A stretch of DNA of 64,000 nt from Chrysogorgia sp. JL179-B06 (taxonomy: Eukaryota > Cnidaria > Anthozoa > Scleralcyonacea > Chrysogorgiidae). How positions within the stretch are numbered: the stretch's first letter is position 1; the number at the start of each line of letters is the position of its first letter. A model generated the notes under the pieces. It ran no database searches and was not told where the DNA came from. It saw nothing but the letters and a program-made list of their open reading frames with translations. Below are positions 10,901 through 43,954 of the stretch, in pieces. The stretch spans positions 1,957,501 through 2,021,500 of the forward strand of contig JAYKKM010000450.1 in assembly GCA_035772405.1 (NCBI GenBank). The letters are read 5' to 3'. A program made the translations under genes and the position numbers.

Positions 10901-13584
10901 ACTTTACTAAATAGCTTGTTTACCAAAGAGTCACCACAATGTACCCAATACAATTACAACTTAGTCTCACCTGGACATTTAATTGTGTTATATATTTATC
11001 TACATAGCAGATACAAGTAAAACTTGTCAAAACAGTATACAATGAACTACCTAATTCACATACATTAAATCAATGACTACCTGTACTACCAATACACCAG
11101 CTGTTGTGGTTACTGATACACCAGCTGTTGTAAGCAGCTGTTGCGGTCTAGTGGTTACCACACATGTCTATGAGCTCCACCACTCAGGGACCGGCAGGGT
11201 CTTAAAATAATTAAGGAAAAGTGCTGCCTTTGCAACAACACCAGCAAGTGGTAAGACTTTCGGGTCTTCTCAGATAACGACCTTAAATCGTAGGCCCTCC
11301 GAACCCCAATAATTGGGTTTTAGCATGTTGGGATATTCTGTTCACCAAAAAGAATGATAAATCTAATAAACTAAACACCTATTTTACTGGCCATTCTTGA
11401 GCGTCTTGTGCTGCATCTACAGTACATATTGTCTTTACCTAGGTCAAAATAAAAAATACCTTGGTTTCCGGTTTCCTGACCCTACCTAGTTTTTGGCCAG
11501 TAAAATACCGACTCTAATCTTTTTATTGAAAGCCTGGGATAGCAAACATGGCTGCCGATCCTGGCAGCATCCTCAATATCAGCGTGGTTTGGTAAAACCT
11601 ATTGTTCGTCCATGCAATGTTTAGAGAAAAAAAAGGTTTAAAAAAAAAAGAAAAACCGACCTACCCTACCTAATTTTTTTCAGCACGAAATAGCAAACCC
11701 AGGTATTTTTTTTCTTGGCCCTATATATATATATATGTCTATGGCCATGTTTACCTTGTGTAACTAACTGTATACACAACAATTACTTACCAATTGTACA
11801 GTTCAACTTACCAACTTTGGTGCACATGTCTCGTTATCTTCACCAGTCATCTCCAACATATCCTTGTATTCATTCTTTAAAAAGGTGACAATTCCGAGCG
11901 TGAATTTTGTTTTTCCAAGGACACCAGTCTTGAATGTCACTGTTTGTGGACCAATATTGAAGGTAAATCCCTTGCATTTTTCACCGTAATTTAAGCATAG
12001 CGCCATTCCTCTTCCTGCATTCATGATAAAAGTACAGGAGCTGTTTATGATTGAACTCTTGCATGTAAAATCACCAGAAACAATATCCAGATTTTCAACC
12101 TGCAAAAATCAATGGAATAATTTTAGTTTAATTACCTATTGATTTACAGACTCGTACAAATTAGAAAAGGAGAAATAAGAGAACTTCAATGTGTTTAAAA
12201 TACTTAAGTAAGAGTACTTACGTATATTCATAGACAACGTTTTGCACAATGTATCCTTCAGGTCAGATGTCCGAAAAATTGTCCGAAACTCTCTATTTGC
12301 CGTAAAGATTGACGAAACTAAGTTAATAAGGTTTTTATTATATGGCTCTTGTAAATTTCCTCAATGATTTTGTAATTGTTTAAATCTTTTCAGTGGTAGC
12401 CAAGGGTCAAAATTTACGCTATTCCACTGCTCCGTGTATAGTAAAATGCTTAACGGACCAGTGAATTTTATGATCTTGGTATTCCGTTTGTGTAGTAGAA
12501 AAATGAATCTATCATACGGAATGTTGACAATACAATATTTTGTTCTGGTATGATTTATATGGTGCTAGTTGTTTCGTGTATTTTTTGATATGTTCTTGGT
12601 TGCTAAAGTTTTTGTTAATATACTCATTAACAACAGAAATGTTTTATGTTTGTTTACTAATCTTCCAAACATAAGGAATAGTGCATCTTCAGATGGAATA
12701 GTAGATTTCAAAATCTACTATTCGTGTTGAAAACAGTAGTAGAACAAATCTAAATTTCGACCCCTGGTAGCATAATGACCGATCTTTACGTAGTAGTTAA
12801 AACATGAGTGGCCAGTTTTAACGAACTTGTAAAATGAATAGAGTATATAATACATACTGTACTTTGTTTGGAAGTTGTAGAAACGGTACAAACAAATTAT
12901 TTTAACTCCGAAAAAGCTCAATTTGAGCAAGTTAACTTTGATAAAACATTGACGTTTTATTAATCAATGTTTTACCTGGGTTAAAGATGCTGATTAAATA
13001 TTAATTTCTTTTGAATTTTCTTCATAAATTAATGAATTTTAAAGATTTCACAGGAACCAATCAGATTGCAGAAAAGCTGCGTTAAGACCGCTCACAAGTC
13101 AAGCCATATAATAAAGTTGATTATTACACGATACATGAAATCCGTAATGAAATCTCATTCCGGTATACAAGATTTTGTTCTGGATTGAGATTGACCATAA
13201 CCAATCAGGATTTATTTATAATCTGTTAGTCTTCCTGTTGGGAACATATTGCCATTAACTTAAAATTTACAGTTATGCATATATTAACAGCTTCCCTAAC
13301 ACGACTTTCCCACAATTTAATTTGTTGGTAAATAGCTAAAAGCTTCACAAACATCCTGGAACTCGTACAAGGTACTTGACATAAATTTTAAACAATGTAT
13401 AAAACTTTACACACACCTTCAGGTACAATCTGTCCACCTTCATGAAGTTCTCTGATCCATATTTCACAATTTGTAGTAGAAATATAACGGCGACAAATGC
13501 CAAGGCAGTCCTTACAGTAATATTACGCCATGCATGACGACAAAGCAGTAATTTGAAGCGTTTGAACATCGCAAAGAGCTGCAT
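4653..13584 (-). CDS. DUF229 sulfatase/alkaline-phosphatase-like type II membrane protein, at least six exons
   Basis: Five exons were found by matching splice phases: 13584-13417, 12099-11812, 7871-7427, 6536-5551 and 4846-4653. The first has an N-terminal signal anchor; the last three hold the DUF229 domain. DUF229 belongs to the alkaline-phosphatase/sulfatase fold and its substrate is unknown. The motifs MVGLDSTSH, WPWIFKDVKKHGYVT, VLIVFGDHGLRYG and the C-terminal SRINEYGSQSDC..FCYC mark the family. The phases of the 13417/12099, 7427/6536 and 5551/4846 junctions agree. Exon 11812 ends in phase 0 while 7871 needs one carried base, so an exon of length 1 mod 3 is missing. One candidate is a 13-nt AG/GT-bounded piece at 11767-11755. 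The predicted protein is about 700 aa, normal for the family. It is expected to face the Golgi lumen or the outside of the cell. Confidence 0.8.
4952..5017. repeat. Near-pure poly(C)/poly(G) tract of 66 bp
   Basis: There are 28 C, one G, 26 C, one T and 10 C. The tract lies in the last intron of the DUF229 gene, so the pre-mRNA would carry poly(G), able to form G-quadruplexes. Confidence 0.95.
5098..5430. repeat. Two diverged tandem copies of a ~186-bp repeat
   Basis: Copies at about 5098-5243 and 5284-5430 share TTTTGAACGTTATCTCGATC, ACATAACATACGT and CCCTTCGTAAAAAC. A third partial copy is at 14040-14110. All lie in non-coding sequence. Confidence 0.75.
5551..6536 (-). CDS. DUF229 gene, main catalytic-fold exon
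   Basis: The acceptor is CCACACAG at 6537 and the donor AAAAG|GTAAC at 5551. The 329 residues hold KSGAKCVDRWPWIFKDVKK, HMNSDFCHHEDFNF and VLIVFGDHGLRYG. The GDHG motif is the strongly conserved metal-ligand region of the fold, and the HPNL-type C-terminal part follows. The phase (one base left) joins the last exon as a Gly codon. The exon body is clearly richer in GC than its flanks. Confidence 0.85.
6578..7062. repeat. Duplicated segment and ATAAATTA minisatellite in a DUF229 intron
   Basis: GGAAGTTTGGGAGAACGAG with flanks occurs at about 6600 and again at about 6893; a shorter piece recurs near 7050. Between them, 6925-7006 is a tandem array of ATAAATTATNYAT-type units. Confidence 0.75.
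7427..7871 (-). CDS. DUF229 gene, exon with the N-terminal half of the catalytic fold
   Basis: The exon starts after TTCTAG with one carried base (frame GAKVNKVLYQVIRG) and ends in phase 2 before GTAATA. It contains PLNVMMVGLDSTSHAHFQR, where the Asp and Ser/Thr of DSTS lie at the place of the family's metal site. YSILGDGTTAALVGLLVGRH follows, the usual DUF229 wording around the second conserved Asp. Confidence 0.8.
7872..9124. other. DUF229 intron sequence, no gene recognised
   Basis: A minus-strand frame at 8092-8280 is open but has no recognised motif. The words AGAAAGCTGGAAAGGCCACTC at about 8000 and 8582 show a short internal duplication. Confidence 0.4.
9125..9360 (+). mobile_element. 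tRNA-derived SINE, single degraded copy
   Basis: It shares CCCAGAATCTTATCCCGGC, the A-box-like CTCAGTGGTCAGAGCA, the B-box-like TTCAATTCC and TTTTTCGCAACTGGTC with the tandem copies near 28 kb and 46 kb. The D-arm side is damaged. Confidence 0.75.
9405..9480. repeat. Dispersed repeat shared with 19.73-19.80 kb
   Basis: The words GCTTTGTCGGA, CACGCGTGCG and ACCATGAGATTGCGT occur in the same order at 19745-19797. This is probably a fragment of the 19 kb inverted-repeat element. Confidence 0.6.
9540..9712. repeat. Imperfect palindrome of ~170 bp
   Basis: GCAACGTTTTCAGTCT with GGCTGAGCCAAAGAAAT is answered downstream by ATTTCTTTGGCTAGACC and AGACTGAAAACACGTTGC. No terminal duplication was seen. 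Confidence 0.6.
9810..10530. other. Intron sequence, no recognised gene
   Basis: A minus-strand frame ending at 10402 (…EYLPRQVGNEETSKHFVIVW) looks protein-like, but no family or splice context supports it. It could be a transposon relic. Confidence 0.3.
10536..10622. repeat. Two adjacent short hairpins
   Basis: CCAACCCAACCC pairs with GGGTTGGGTTGG, and ATATTTTTTGAATG pairs with CATTCAAAATATAT. They are imperfect inverted repeats with short loops. Confidence 0.7.
10623..11754. other. Intron sequence, no gene seen
   Basis: Low-complexity TAT/TTA runs lie near 10640-10700. A duplicated TACACCAGCTGTTG lies near 11094 and 11115. A short (AT) run lies at about 11723-11738. No exon with matching phase was found apart from the 13-nt candidate at 11755-11767. 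Confidence 0.4.
11812..12099 (-). CDS. DUF229 gene, second exon (lumenal stem)
   Basis: These 96 codons start in phase 0 after TTTTTGCAG and end before GTAAGT. The protein has several cysteines (FTCKSS, INSSCTF, LCLNYGEKCKGFTF), suggesting a disulfide-bonded extracellular region. The CKGFTF stretch faintly recalls PAN-like folds, but I would not assign it. It precedes the catalytic-fold exons. Confidence 0.6.
12695..12724. repeat. Short near-perfect hairpin
   Basis: GAATAGTAGATTT is followed almost at once by its complement AAATCTACTATTC, in the first intron of the DUF229 gene. Confidence 0.7.
12815..13045. repeat. Dispersed repeat, copy 1 (copy 2 at 22187-22413)
   Basis: Over ~230 bp the two copies are almost identical, including GGAAGTTGTAGAAACGGTAC and AAAAGCTCAATTTGAGC. 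Each lies in an intron, one in the DUF229 gene and one in the PKS gene. Confidence 0.85.
13417..13584 (-). CDS. DUF229 gene, first coding exon (signal anchor)
   Basis: The first exon encodes 56 residues. A basic start (MFKRFKLLLCRHAWRN) is followed by one hydrophobic helix, TALAFVAVIFLLQIV. The positive-inside rule then predicts a type II orientation. The donor after LYLK reads AAG|GTGTGTG and ends in phase 0, matching the next exon. Confidence 0.7.
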
Positions 13585-14641
13585 GGAGCAAATTACACTG
13601 CTGGTGAAGGCCTTCCTTGATGCAACGAAGCAAGACAGCCGGAGACGAAAGATTTAACCAACAGCCGATCTTGACGTGATGCGAAAGAGGCTGAGGATTC
13701 GACCTCAAAAGTATCAGATTATATCCATAAGTAAATTGGTTCAAATCGGCTTTCATACACTCTTGGAAGAGAAAGTACAGGTGTATTTATTTAAAACTCC
13801 ATATTAAAACTCCTCTGTGATCGCACTTCCGCCCGCAAACAATGTACTCAGCGATCGGGGGCCGTGCGAGGAATGGGAACCATCGATGGGGAAAATCCCG
13901 CTTTCTAGTATGATTATATTATTTGTTAAAAAAATTATATTATTTGTTAAAAAAACGGGAAAAACGAATGAAGTAGCGATAGGCCACGATAGAGTTCAAC
14001 ATAGATCTCCAGTGCGTGTATTTGTAGATCACAAATCGCAAACGCAGATTTTGAAAGTTATCTTAATCAATATATAACCGATTTCAATTCTGAAAACAGA
14101 ATTGGATCCGTATTTCCTCTAATAAACGAATAGCCTCAAATAAACGCCTCCGCAACATCAGAGCGTGTTTATTAGAAAAAATACAGAAAGTGCAAGAAAA
14201 GGATGTTAAAATTGACAGATTTGTTTATTTTTATGTGGCAACAAATGGAACCAAAATAAGGAATCTTTTTATTTTCTTCCTTCTTGAATTCATATTTTAA
14301 CTCAAAGTGTAACAGTTTTTCTTTTCTCCATCTCTTCGTGAAGAGTTATCGCTGTCGATTTCTTTGTCGTGCGAGCAATGAATAATGCGGGAACAACCAG
14401 TCCTACTTCTCGTTTTCGTAGTAACTTTCAATACGAGGCTATTTCTCTCCGATCTGCTGCAAGGAAGTAGTGTATTAAGAGTAAAAATGAAAAAGGAACT
14501 CGACCAATATCCTTCTTATCCGGACCTCGCGCTCGGTCAATAACATATTGTTTAATAAACGCCCTCTCTAATAAACGCCGCATCAAATTGTTTCAATATA
14601 TAATCACTACCGAGACTAAATACATAACATATATATTAAAT
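13585..14641. other. Intergenic, no gene seen
   Basis: This is the 5' flank of the DUF229 gene. 13917-13953 has a duplicated ATTATATTATTTGTTAAAAA. 14040-14110 is a copy of the 5.1-5.4 kb repeat. Between 14115 and 14580 the words TAATAAACG recur in both orientations, suggesting an inverted-repeat element. Confidence 0.4.
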
Positions 14642-14738
14642 GTGACTTGCAGCTTGGTTATTTTAATATAGTAAATTGTTTCCTACTCAATCTGTTTTAT
14701 TAAAATAACCAAGCTGCAAGTTCCATTTAATATATTCT
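14642..14738. repeat. Inverted repeat, 30-bp arms
   Basis: ACTTGCAGCTTGGTTATTTT at about 14644 is the reverse complement of AAAATAACCAAGCTGCAAGT at about 14703. Confidence 0.85.
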
Positions 14739-14835
14739 GATAAGATATACAGACATATCGAGACTGCTGAATTAGTAGTACGTATGTCGCACGTACGAAC
14801 TAGTACGCAACGTAGCTTTCGTTCTGCCATCTGAA

Positions 14836-14915
14836 TTCTGGTAGCTCAATGGTTAGAGCGTCTAACCGGAGATCATGAAGGTTGCGGGTTCGATTCCCGT
14901 CTGGGGCTCAGAAAC
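14836..14915 (+). mobile_element. tRNA-like SINE head
   Basis: GGTAGCTCAATGGTTAGAGC fits an RNA polymerase III A box, and GCGGGTTCGATTCCCG a B box. The spacing is tRNA-like, but I cannot fold a full cloverleaf with a clean anticodon arm. GGGGCTCAGAAA and a short hairpin follow. A SINE derived from a tRNA is more likely than a functional tRNA. Confidence 0.5.
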
Positions 14916-15860
14916 ATTTTCTGAGTTTGCGTTAAAAACTCGAGTAGCAAACAATTTACCATACATAACATACGTGTCCGATTCAAACGGATCACCCATA
15001 TTATACGGATCACTCATCGTCATCCAAGAATTGTACTCGTATATATTTTCGAGTTTGTCACTCGGATTTCTTGGATCTTCAGAAAACGATTTTAAGAAAA
15101 TGCATAAAACATTATAAATATTTTAAGAATACATCATGACATTTTGTGAAGTTTGCAAGTTTTACTGATTAAATCACAAGAATTTGCTACAAAAATGATT
15201 ACATCTGTTAATGTTATACATTGTGTTGACAGGCCTCTATAGTTTATATACGGGAGGACCATAGACTACTTTATCGTGATTACATGAGATATCCATATTA
15301 TCATGCATGCAGAGTAACTACCCATATTGTGCAAACAAATTGATGGTTTCATGGCCGTCGGTTTAGCAGGGGGGTGTGAGAATTAATTTTGCCGACAAAT
15401 GGGCGTGGTCATTGGGTGTGGTCATTCAAAAATAATAAACCCAGATTATTAGGTGACATGAAAATTGCCTTATTAGTTAAAACAACCAAACTACCGAAAA
15501 CTCCGACTCATAGGAAAGATGGAACTATCGGTATATTGGCTTCTAGGTGGTCAATGAAAGTGGGGTTTAACTGAATGACTGTAGTATAGAAAGGCCTGGT
15601 GTACATCACACCTCAGTTCCTCTGCTGTATATCTCGTGATTTCAATTTTCGAACGATAACTTGCTGTCTAAACGATTTGCCGACAAAAGTTTCATTTCAC
15701 GACAAATCCTTTATTTCACACACCCTCCCCCCCCCCCCTTCACGACGGCCGTGGATGGTTTATATCGCATAAAGGTATCACTGAAATATCTAGCAATTTT
15801 GACGATAACGGCAAGCGGACCACTGCAATGGCCCTTTATCGATTTACTTATATCATCGAT
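14916..15860. other. Intergenic, no gene seen
   Basis: No coding frame with recognised motifs. A C-rich run lies at about 15727-15738. Confidence 0.4.
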
Positions 15861-16344
15861 TAAAGTGCCCATAACCTCAAAATGTTTTATTGTCTTGTTT
15901 GGAAGAACTTTTAAAATGATAAAGTAACTTATTTTGAAGATTTTCACTTCTTCGCTTTCTTTGTGATATATATCAGTTTGTTTGATATGCAAATATCTGG
16001 AATTTCGTCAAACATGCATAATGACTTATTGGAGAAATGTGTATATTCTCTTTCATTCTCGCACAAAATCCTTTAAAATCAAGAAGTTTGGTGTTGTGGG
16101 AGAAACGCACACACGTGTTATTCACACTTTAGTGTTTTTATTTCATGAACGCAAAGATATATAACATTCTCTGATAACTCATTATGCTTGTGCATGACGA
16201 AATTCCAGATATTTGCATATCAAACAAACTGATATATCTCAAAAAGAAAGCGAAGAAGTGAAAATCTTCAAAAGAAGTTACTTTATCATTTTAAAAGTTC
16301 TTCCAAATAAGACAATAAAAATTTTGAGGTTAGGGGCACTTTAA
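15861..16344. mobile_element. MITE with ~180-bp terminal inverted repeats, copy A
   Basis: The ends TAAAGTGCCC…AACCTCAAAA and TTTTGAGGTTAGGGGCACTT are inverted. Long inner arms (GGAAGAACTTTTAAAATG, GATATGCAAATATCTGGAA) pair as well. TA at both ends fits a TA target. The same element is at 25953-26432. The centre of both copies can be read as a shared 34-residue peptide, but this is explained by common descent. Confidence 0.85.
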
Positions 16345-16361
16345 ATGTCCTATGAAACTAC

Positions 16362-16735
16362 AATATTCTATGTTAAAGTGCCTCTCGGGGGTTTTGGGAT
16401 TTTACATCAATTTGTGATCTTTGGAATCTCTTGAGAAGAATTGTAAAATATCTTGTTCGAAAATTTCATCTTCATACCTTTTTCCCTGCTAGGTTTGAGT
16501 CGTCTTCTGGACGATCCTTTTATTAGTATCCGCGAGAGGTTGGACGAAATGAGAGATTCATTGTTACGATCGCACATGCCTGTATGATGAAATACATCAT
16601 GGAAATGCTAACCCCAAAACAACTTAGATCCTAACCCTAACCAATGGTTTTCCAATACTAACCTTAATACTAATAAAAGGATCGTCCAGAAGACGACTCA
16701 GACCTAGTACCTCACGGTCACCTCAACTGCGAGTA
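16362..16735. mobile_element. Partial palindromic element related to 23793-24113
   Basis: The left part (TTAAAGTGCCT, GAAAATTTCATCTTCATA) matches one arm of the element at 23793. It is followed by its own inverted pair, GTCGTCTTCTGGACGATCC at about 16499 and GGATCGTCCAGAAGACGAC at about 16679. Confidence 0.7.
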
Positions 16736-17438
16736 TTCCATCTAGCCACGACCATAACATTTATGGGCTCGTTTTTTTAAATTTCCTGTGTAACCAGGCC
16801 TTATTCAAAATGCCCGCCAGTATTAGCTAAAAAGGGAGCTAACCCATAATCGGCTCGATTTCCATATAAATATCCCCAAATTTAAAACATAGTGGCTAAC
16901 CCAAACCTTACCCTAATCCTAACCCTAACCCTCCACCTAATATATACTAACCCTAACTCTTACGATAATGTTTTATTTTAGAAATAACAGCTGATTTTAA
17001 TTTCGACTTTTACTACCGATAGTCTATGTGACGTCATTTCGGGATTTTATATGGAAATTCAACCATATAATCGTCAGAATTTTGTCACTTAACCATGTAA
17101 ATAACCACTAACCCCAAAACAACAAAGATCCTAACCCCCCGCCTAACGAGTTTTCTAACCCGGCCTGGTTATTTAGGTAAACTCAAAACGCGAGCCCAAA
17201 ATATTATTTTGCGTCGCGTACACGCTTAACACTTGCCTGAAAATCATTGCCCCCGCGGTCCCTGCAGTTAACCGATATTCACCGAATAACCTTTGTTAGA
17301 TTAACCTTGTGCGAAATAAATGGAGATGGGAGCTGACAATTCTATATAAGATTGAGTATATTTATGCATTACCTGTTATTCTAAAACTATATAATGATTA
17401 GACATCTGCAATACAGAAACAAATCAACATACTGTTCA
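16736..17438. other. 3' flank of the PKS gene; telomere-like words and a dispersed repeat
   Basis: 16907-16932 contains several CCTAAC units, a short telomere-like run. 16938-17012 matches 28380-28447 (ACTCTTACGATAATG, GATTTTAATTTCGA). No gene is seen. Confidence 0.5.
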
Positions 17439-39244
<21,806 letters not shown>

Positions 39245-39280
39245 TTTGCAACTAATGCACCATACTTGAAAGAGGAACGC
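39245..39280 (-). other. Possible upstream extension of PKS exon 1
   Basis: CTAAACAG at 39288-39281 is a usable acceptor. The frame from 39280 to the ATG at 39244 is open and in phase. It could join the candidate exon at 41355-41408. Confidence 0.25.
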
Positions 39281-39719
39281 CTGTTTAGTTTCACTTTTTG
39301 CTGAAGAACGTTCGGCTGCACGCGCTGATCTATGAAGAGGAAAAAAGATATTGTCATGTCTGCTTGGGATTGTATTTATTAACTTGATTGCGATAGAACA
39401 AGACTGTAATAATGTATGTCAAATTGTCAAAAGAAATGGGTTCTAATGAAATGTTTTGCTATCAAGCTTCAGTTCAATGGAAACTGGTTCATATTTCACC
39501 ATTACGTATACATACTGCTTGGGTGTGTGATTCGATATGTTTTAACGATGAGTATGGGAAAATTAGAGCAGATGATAATTATGAAATGTTTTGTATACTG
39601 AAAATATTTCTGAAAATATTTAATTATCACCCTCGCTTCGTTCGGTCGCGAGCAGACAGGTATATCTTCTTTCAATTGAAAGACTTGTTATATGCAATGA
39701 CAAAATTACTGCATTCTGA

Positions 39720-40193
39720 TTGGTCGACATGAGTGCAATTCGAAACAAAAACTCCAAATTGCTGCCATTTGCAATGGATTGTTCTTGAATCTTTTCCCAT
39801 GCATGGCTTGGTTTACGCTAGTAATTGAAAATTATATGGAAATATTTTAACATGAATGCAGAGAAAATTCGGAGTGAAATATTCCCATTGTTCTTTAACG
39901 GAAAAAGACGTTATTAAAGGCGTGATTTATAATACCGGAGTGTAGGACTTGGTATTTGCTCAGTAAGTACGTGAGGTTATTTAGTAAATAAAGTTACCTT
40001 TTTCTGTTGTGTTTAGTCATTGCCAAGAAAGTTTCTTGTGAAAGTATGAATGAGTTGAATAAAAAAAATGTGTTATTTTGTAATATAGTTATTTTGTTTG
40101 TGGTTTTATAGCGGGTAACAAACCTTCAGATGATAAGAAACTTTTTACATGTTGGACACTAGACAACGTAATTTTGTCTTATAACAATGAGTA
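39720..40193. repeat. Left half of a dispersed repeat (homologue at 25070-25600)
   Basis: It matches 25070-25560 with moderate divergence. It breaks off at TA (40192-40193), where the 40194-41172 element begins. Confidence 0.8.
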
Positions 40194-41172
40194 CACTGTT
40201 AATTTCAAGGAGTTATTATTTTAACTCCAAAATTGGAGTCACAAAAAAAGTTCAAAACCATCCGTCCTGGGGGTCTAGGGATGAGATTTCACTTTCGGAA
40301 GACCAACCGATGACCTGTATACCTATACCGCCCTTGCTTAATTTACTTAACTTAACCCGCCTCTCTTGAATTTATAGTAATATTTATCGTATATAATGAA
40401 TTAGCAAAATCACTTGTGAATCTTATTTTCGTTTTCAAATTTTTGACTGGCTAAGTACTTGTAATAAATTTTGAACAATCTGATTTCGAAGATTTACAAA
40501 TGTGTTCAGTATTACAAGTTAAGAACAGAACTGACAAAACTTTTCTCAACTAAACATAAAATATATGTTTAATAGCTTGGACAGTATACTGGACGATTCA
40601 CAAAGAAAGTAAAAAAGGCAATAATACGATTCACAAAGAAGGTAAAAAAGCCAATAAGTACGACATTCAGACTTAAAAGCGGCGGCTGTAGACTGTAGTC
40701 GACAGGAGCATGAACGTAAACCTATGAGACAGGAAGACAGGTTTCTTCAAAAACAAATGGGTTCTTGAAGCATATAGTCCTTGTCCCTGATCGCCGACAA
40801 AGTCTTCGAACCGAAGGACACTTCAAATCCAACTACAGTTACAGTAGTACAGATACCCCTGAATATCAGTGTTTACTGGCTTTTCGCTCCTGTCGCTGCA
40901 TCGCATGTCCGAGTTGATTGATATAAAGTGTAGGTAATTGCTTTTACACATACAAAATAAAGTAAGAAACTATATCATTTTGACTCGTCTGGGACTATTT
41001 TTTTAACAAATCTTCTCAGACAACCATATCCCCAAAAGGGAGTATATTTTTTAACTCTTCTAAAACTCCTCCAAAGGATTATTTTAACTCCATGCAATGG
41101 TGGAGTTATTTTTTTAACTCCACCTAAATGGGGTAACAGGTGAGTTATTTTAACTCCTTGAAAATAACAGTG
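40194..41172. mobile_element. TA-flanked TIR element with an empty site elsewhere in the window
   Basis: The ends CACTGTTAATTTCAAGGAGT and ACTCCTTGAAAATAACAGTG are inverted and flanked by TA. The related repeat at 25070-25600 lacks the insertion and has a single TA at the corresponding place (CAAGTAACCGTATG). Repeated TTTTAACTCC words mark both sub-termini. There is no transposase frame, so it is probably a Tc1/mariner-type MITE. Confidence 0.85.
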
Positions 41173-41354
41173 TAATCACATGATTTTGCTCGTGCAATTT
41201 GCTCTCTACGCAACGGCTGGGTGATCGGCCTTAACCACCTTGTGCTTCGACGATAAACATGAAATCGCTTTATAAATATGTTCATAAAGGTTTGGCTTGG
41301 ATCATTTCGAAGAAAATATGATTCGACACGCCAAACCTGCAAAACTCTACTCAC

Positions 41355-41408
41355 AGCAACGAATAAAAAAGGATTGGTGTGTACAACTAGTTGCAGGAAG
41401 TCGTTCAT
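41355..41408 (-). CDS. Candidate first coding exon of the PKS gene
   Basis: An ATG at 41408 opens MNDFLQLVVHTNPFLFVA and meets GTGAGT at 41354 in phase 0. The acceptor at 39281 is also phase 0, so 30 residues could be added before the present start. It is hydrophobic and short. Support is only splice-site arithmetic. Confidence 0.22.
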
Positions 41409-41739
41409 GTTCCGAGTTGAGAAGTAAATATAGTTAGTCGCGACTAATGTGTTATGAGCAATGTAAACTTGTTTACGCTAATTGAATATTTCTTCATGAT
41501 AAGTTTATCGTCTGGCATTTACTTGAAACCATTGCAACTATGTGACAACGTTTGACTTACGGTTTGCGTGAAGGCATAGTCGACTCATCAGCCATTCCAA
41601 ACTGTACAGGATGTCTAAAAAAATGTAACAGTAAAGAATAACTCTGATAGACTAACGTTGCATTCAATTTCTCAATCCAGAACCCATTTCCCTATATGTC
41701 GGATCAGTTACGTCAATCATGCCCCAAATCCGAAGGCTT

Positions 41740-41865
41740 GGATGAAACTAAGGGTGGCTAAATTTGTCTAAGGGAGTCTAAATGAGTGTAAGGTAGGTTA
41801 AGTGGGTCTAAGGGAGGCTAATTGGATGTAAGAGTGGAGCTAGGGGAGGCTAATTAAAGTGGGTG
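41740..41865. repeat. Degenerate minisatellite
   Basis: Repeated variants of GTCTAAGGGAGGCTAA, eight or so units of ~15-17 bp. Confidence 0.7.
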
Positions 41866-41893
41866 TATGGGATGCCTTTGCTTTTGTCGTGTT

Positions 41894-42081
<188 letters not shown>

Positions 42082-42151
42082 ATATAATTCGATGATTTGT
42101 CTACGCTGTTGCGAAAGTGCTCGATGCGTTGTATAGCAGAGCGTGATACCA

Positions 42152-42294
42152 TATTGTAAGAAATCAAAGACAAGACATGCTTTTCTGTAACTCTGAGTTT
42201 CACGCTGATGCGATCTTCAGACAGAAGAGTCTGTCTGAAGATCGCATCAGCGTGAAACTTACAGAAAAGCATGTCTTGTCTTTGATTTCTTACA

Positions 42295-42299
<5 letters not shown>
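42152..42299. repeat. 148-bp palindrome between (AT)n arrays
   Basis: ATTGTAAGAAATCAAAGACA at the left pairs with TGTCTTTGATTTCTTACAAT at the right. The arms are almost perfect, with a 4-bp slip near TAACTCTGAG. Confidence 0.92.
42235..42258 (+). ncRNA. Hammerhead-ribozyme-like core, candidate 1
   Basis: CTGAAGA fits the CUGANGA core. A short CGC/GCG stem and GAAAC follow at the right distance. The U-U pair next to the core is poor, and no clear GUH cleavage arm is seen close by. Its mirror is on the minus strand of the other palindrome arm. Confidence 0.25.
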
Positions 42300-42331
<32 letters not shown>

Positions 42332-42334
42332 GTT

Positions 42335-43954
<1,620 letters not shown>

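Noticed and set aside
15982..16164. Conserved 34-residue peptide shared with 26131-26331
   Set aside because: Both frames lie in the centre of two copies of the same MITE. DNA-level descent explains the match.
16907..16932. Interstitial telomere (CCCTAA repeats)
   Set aside because: Only a few imperfect units, similar to scattered CCCTAACC words elsewhere (10801, 16632).
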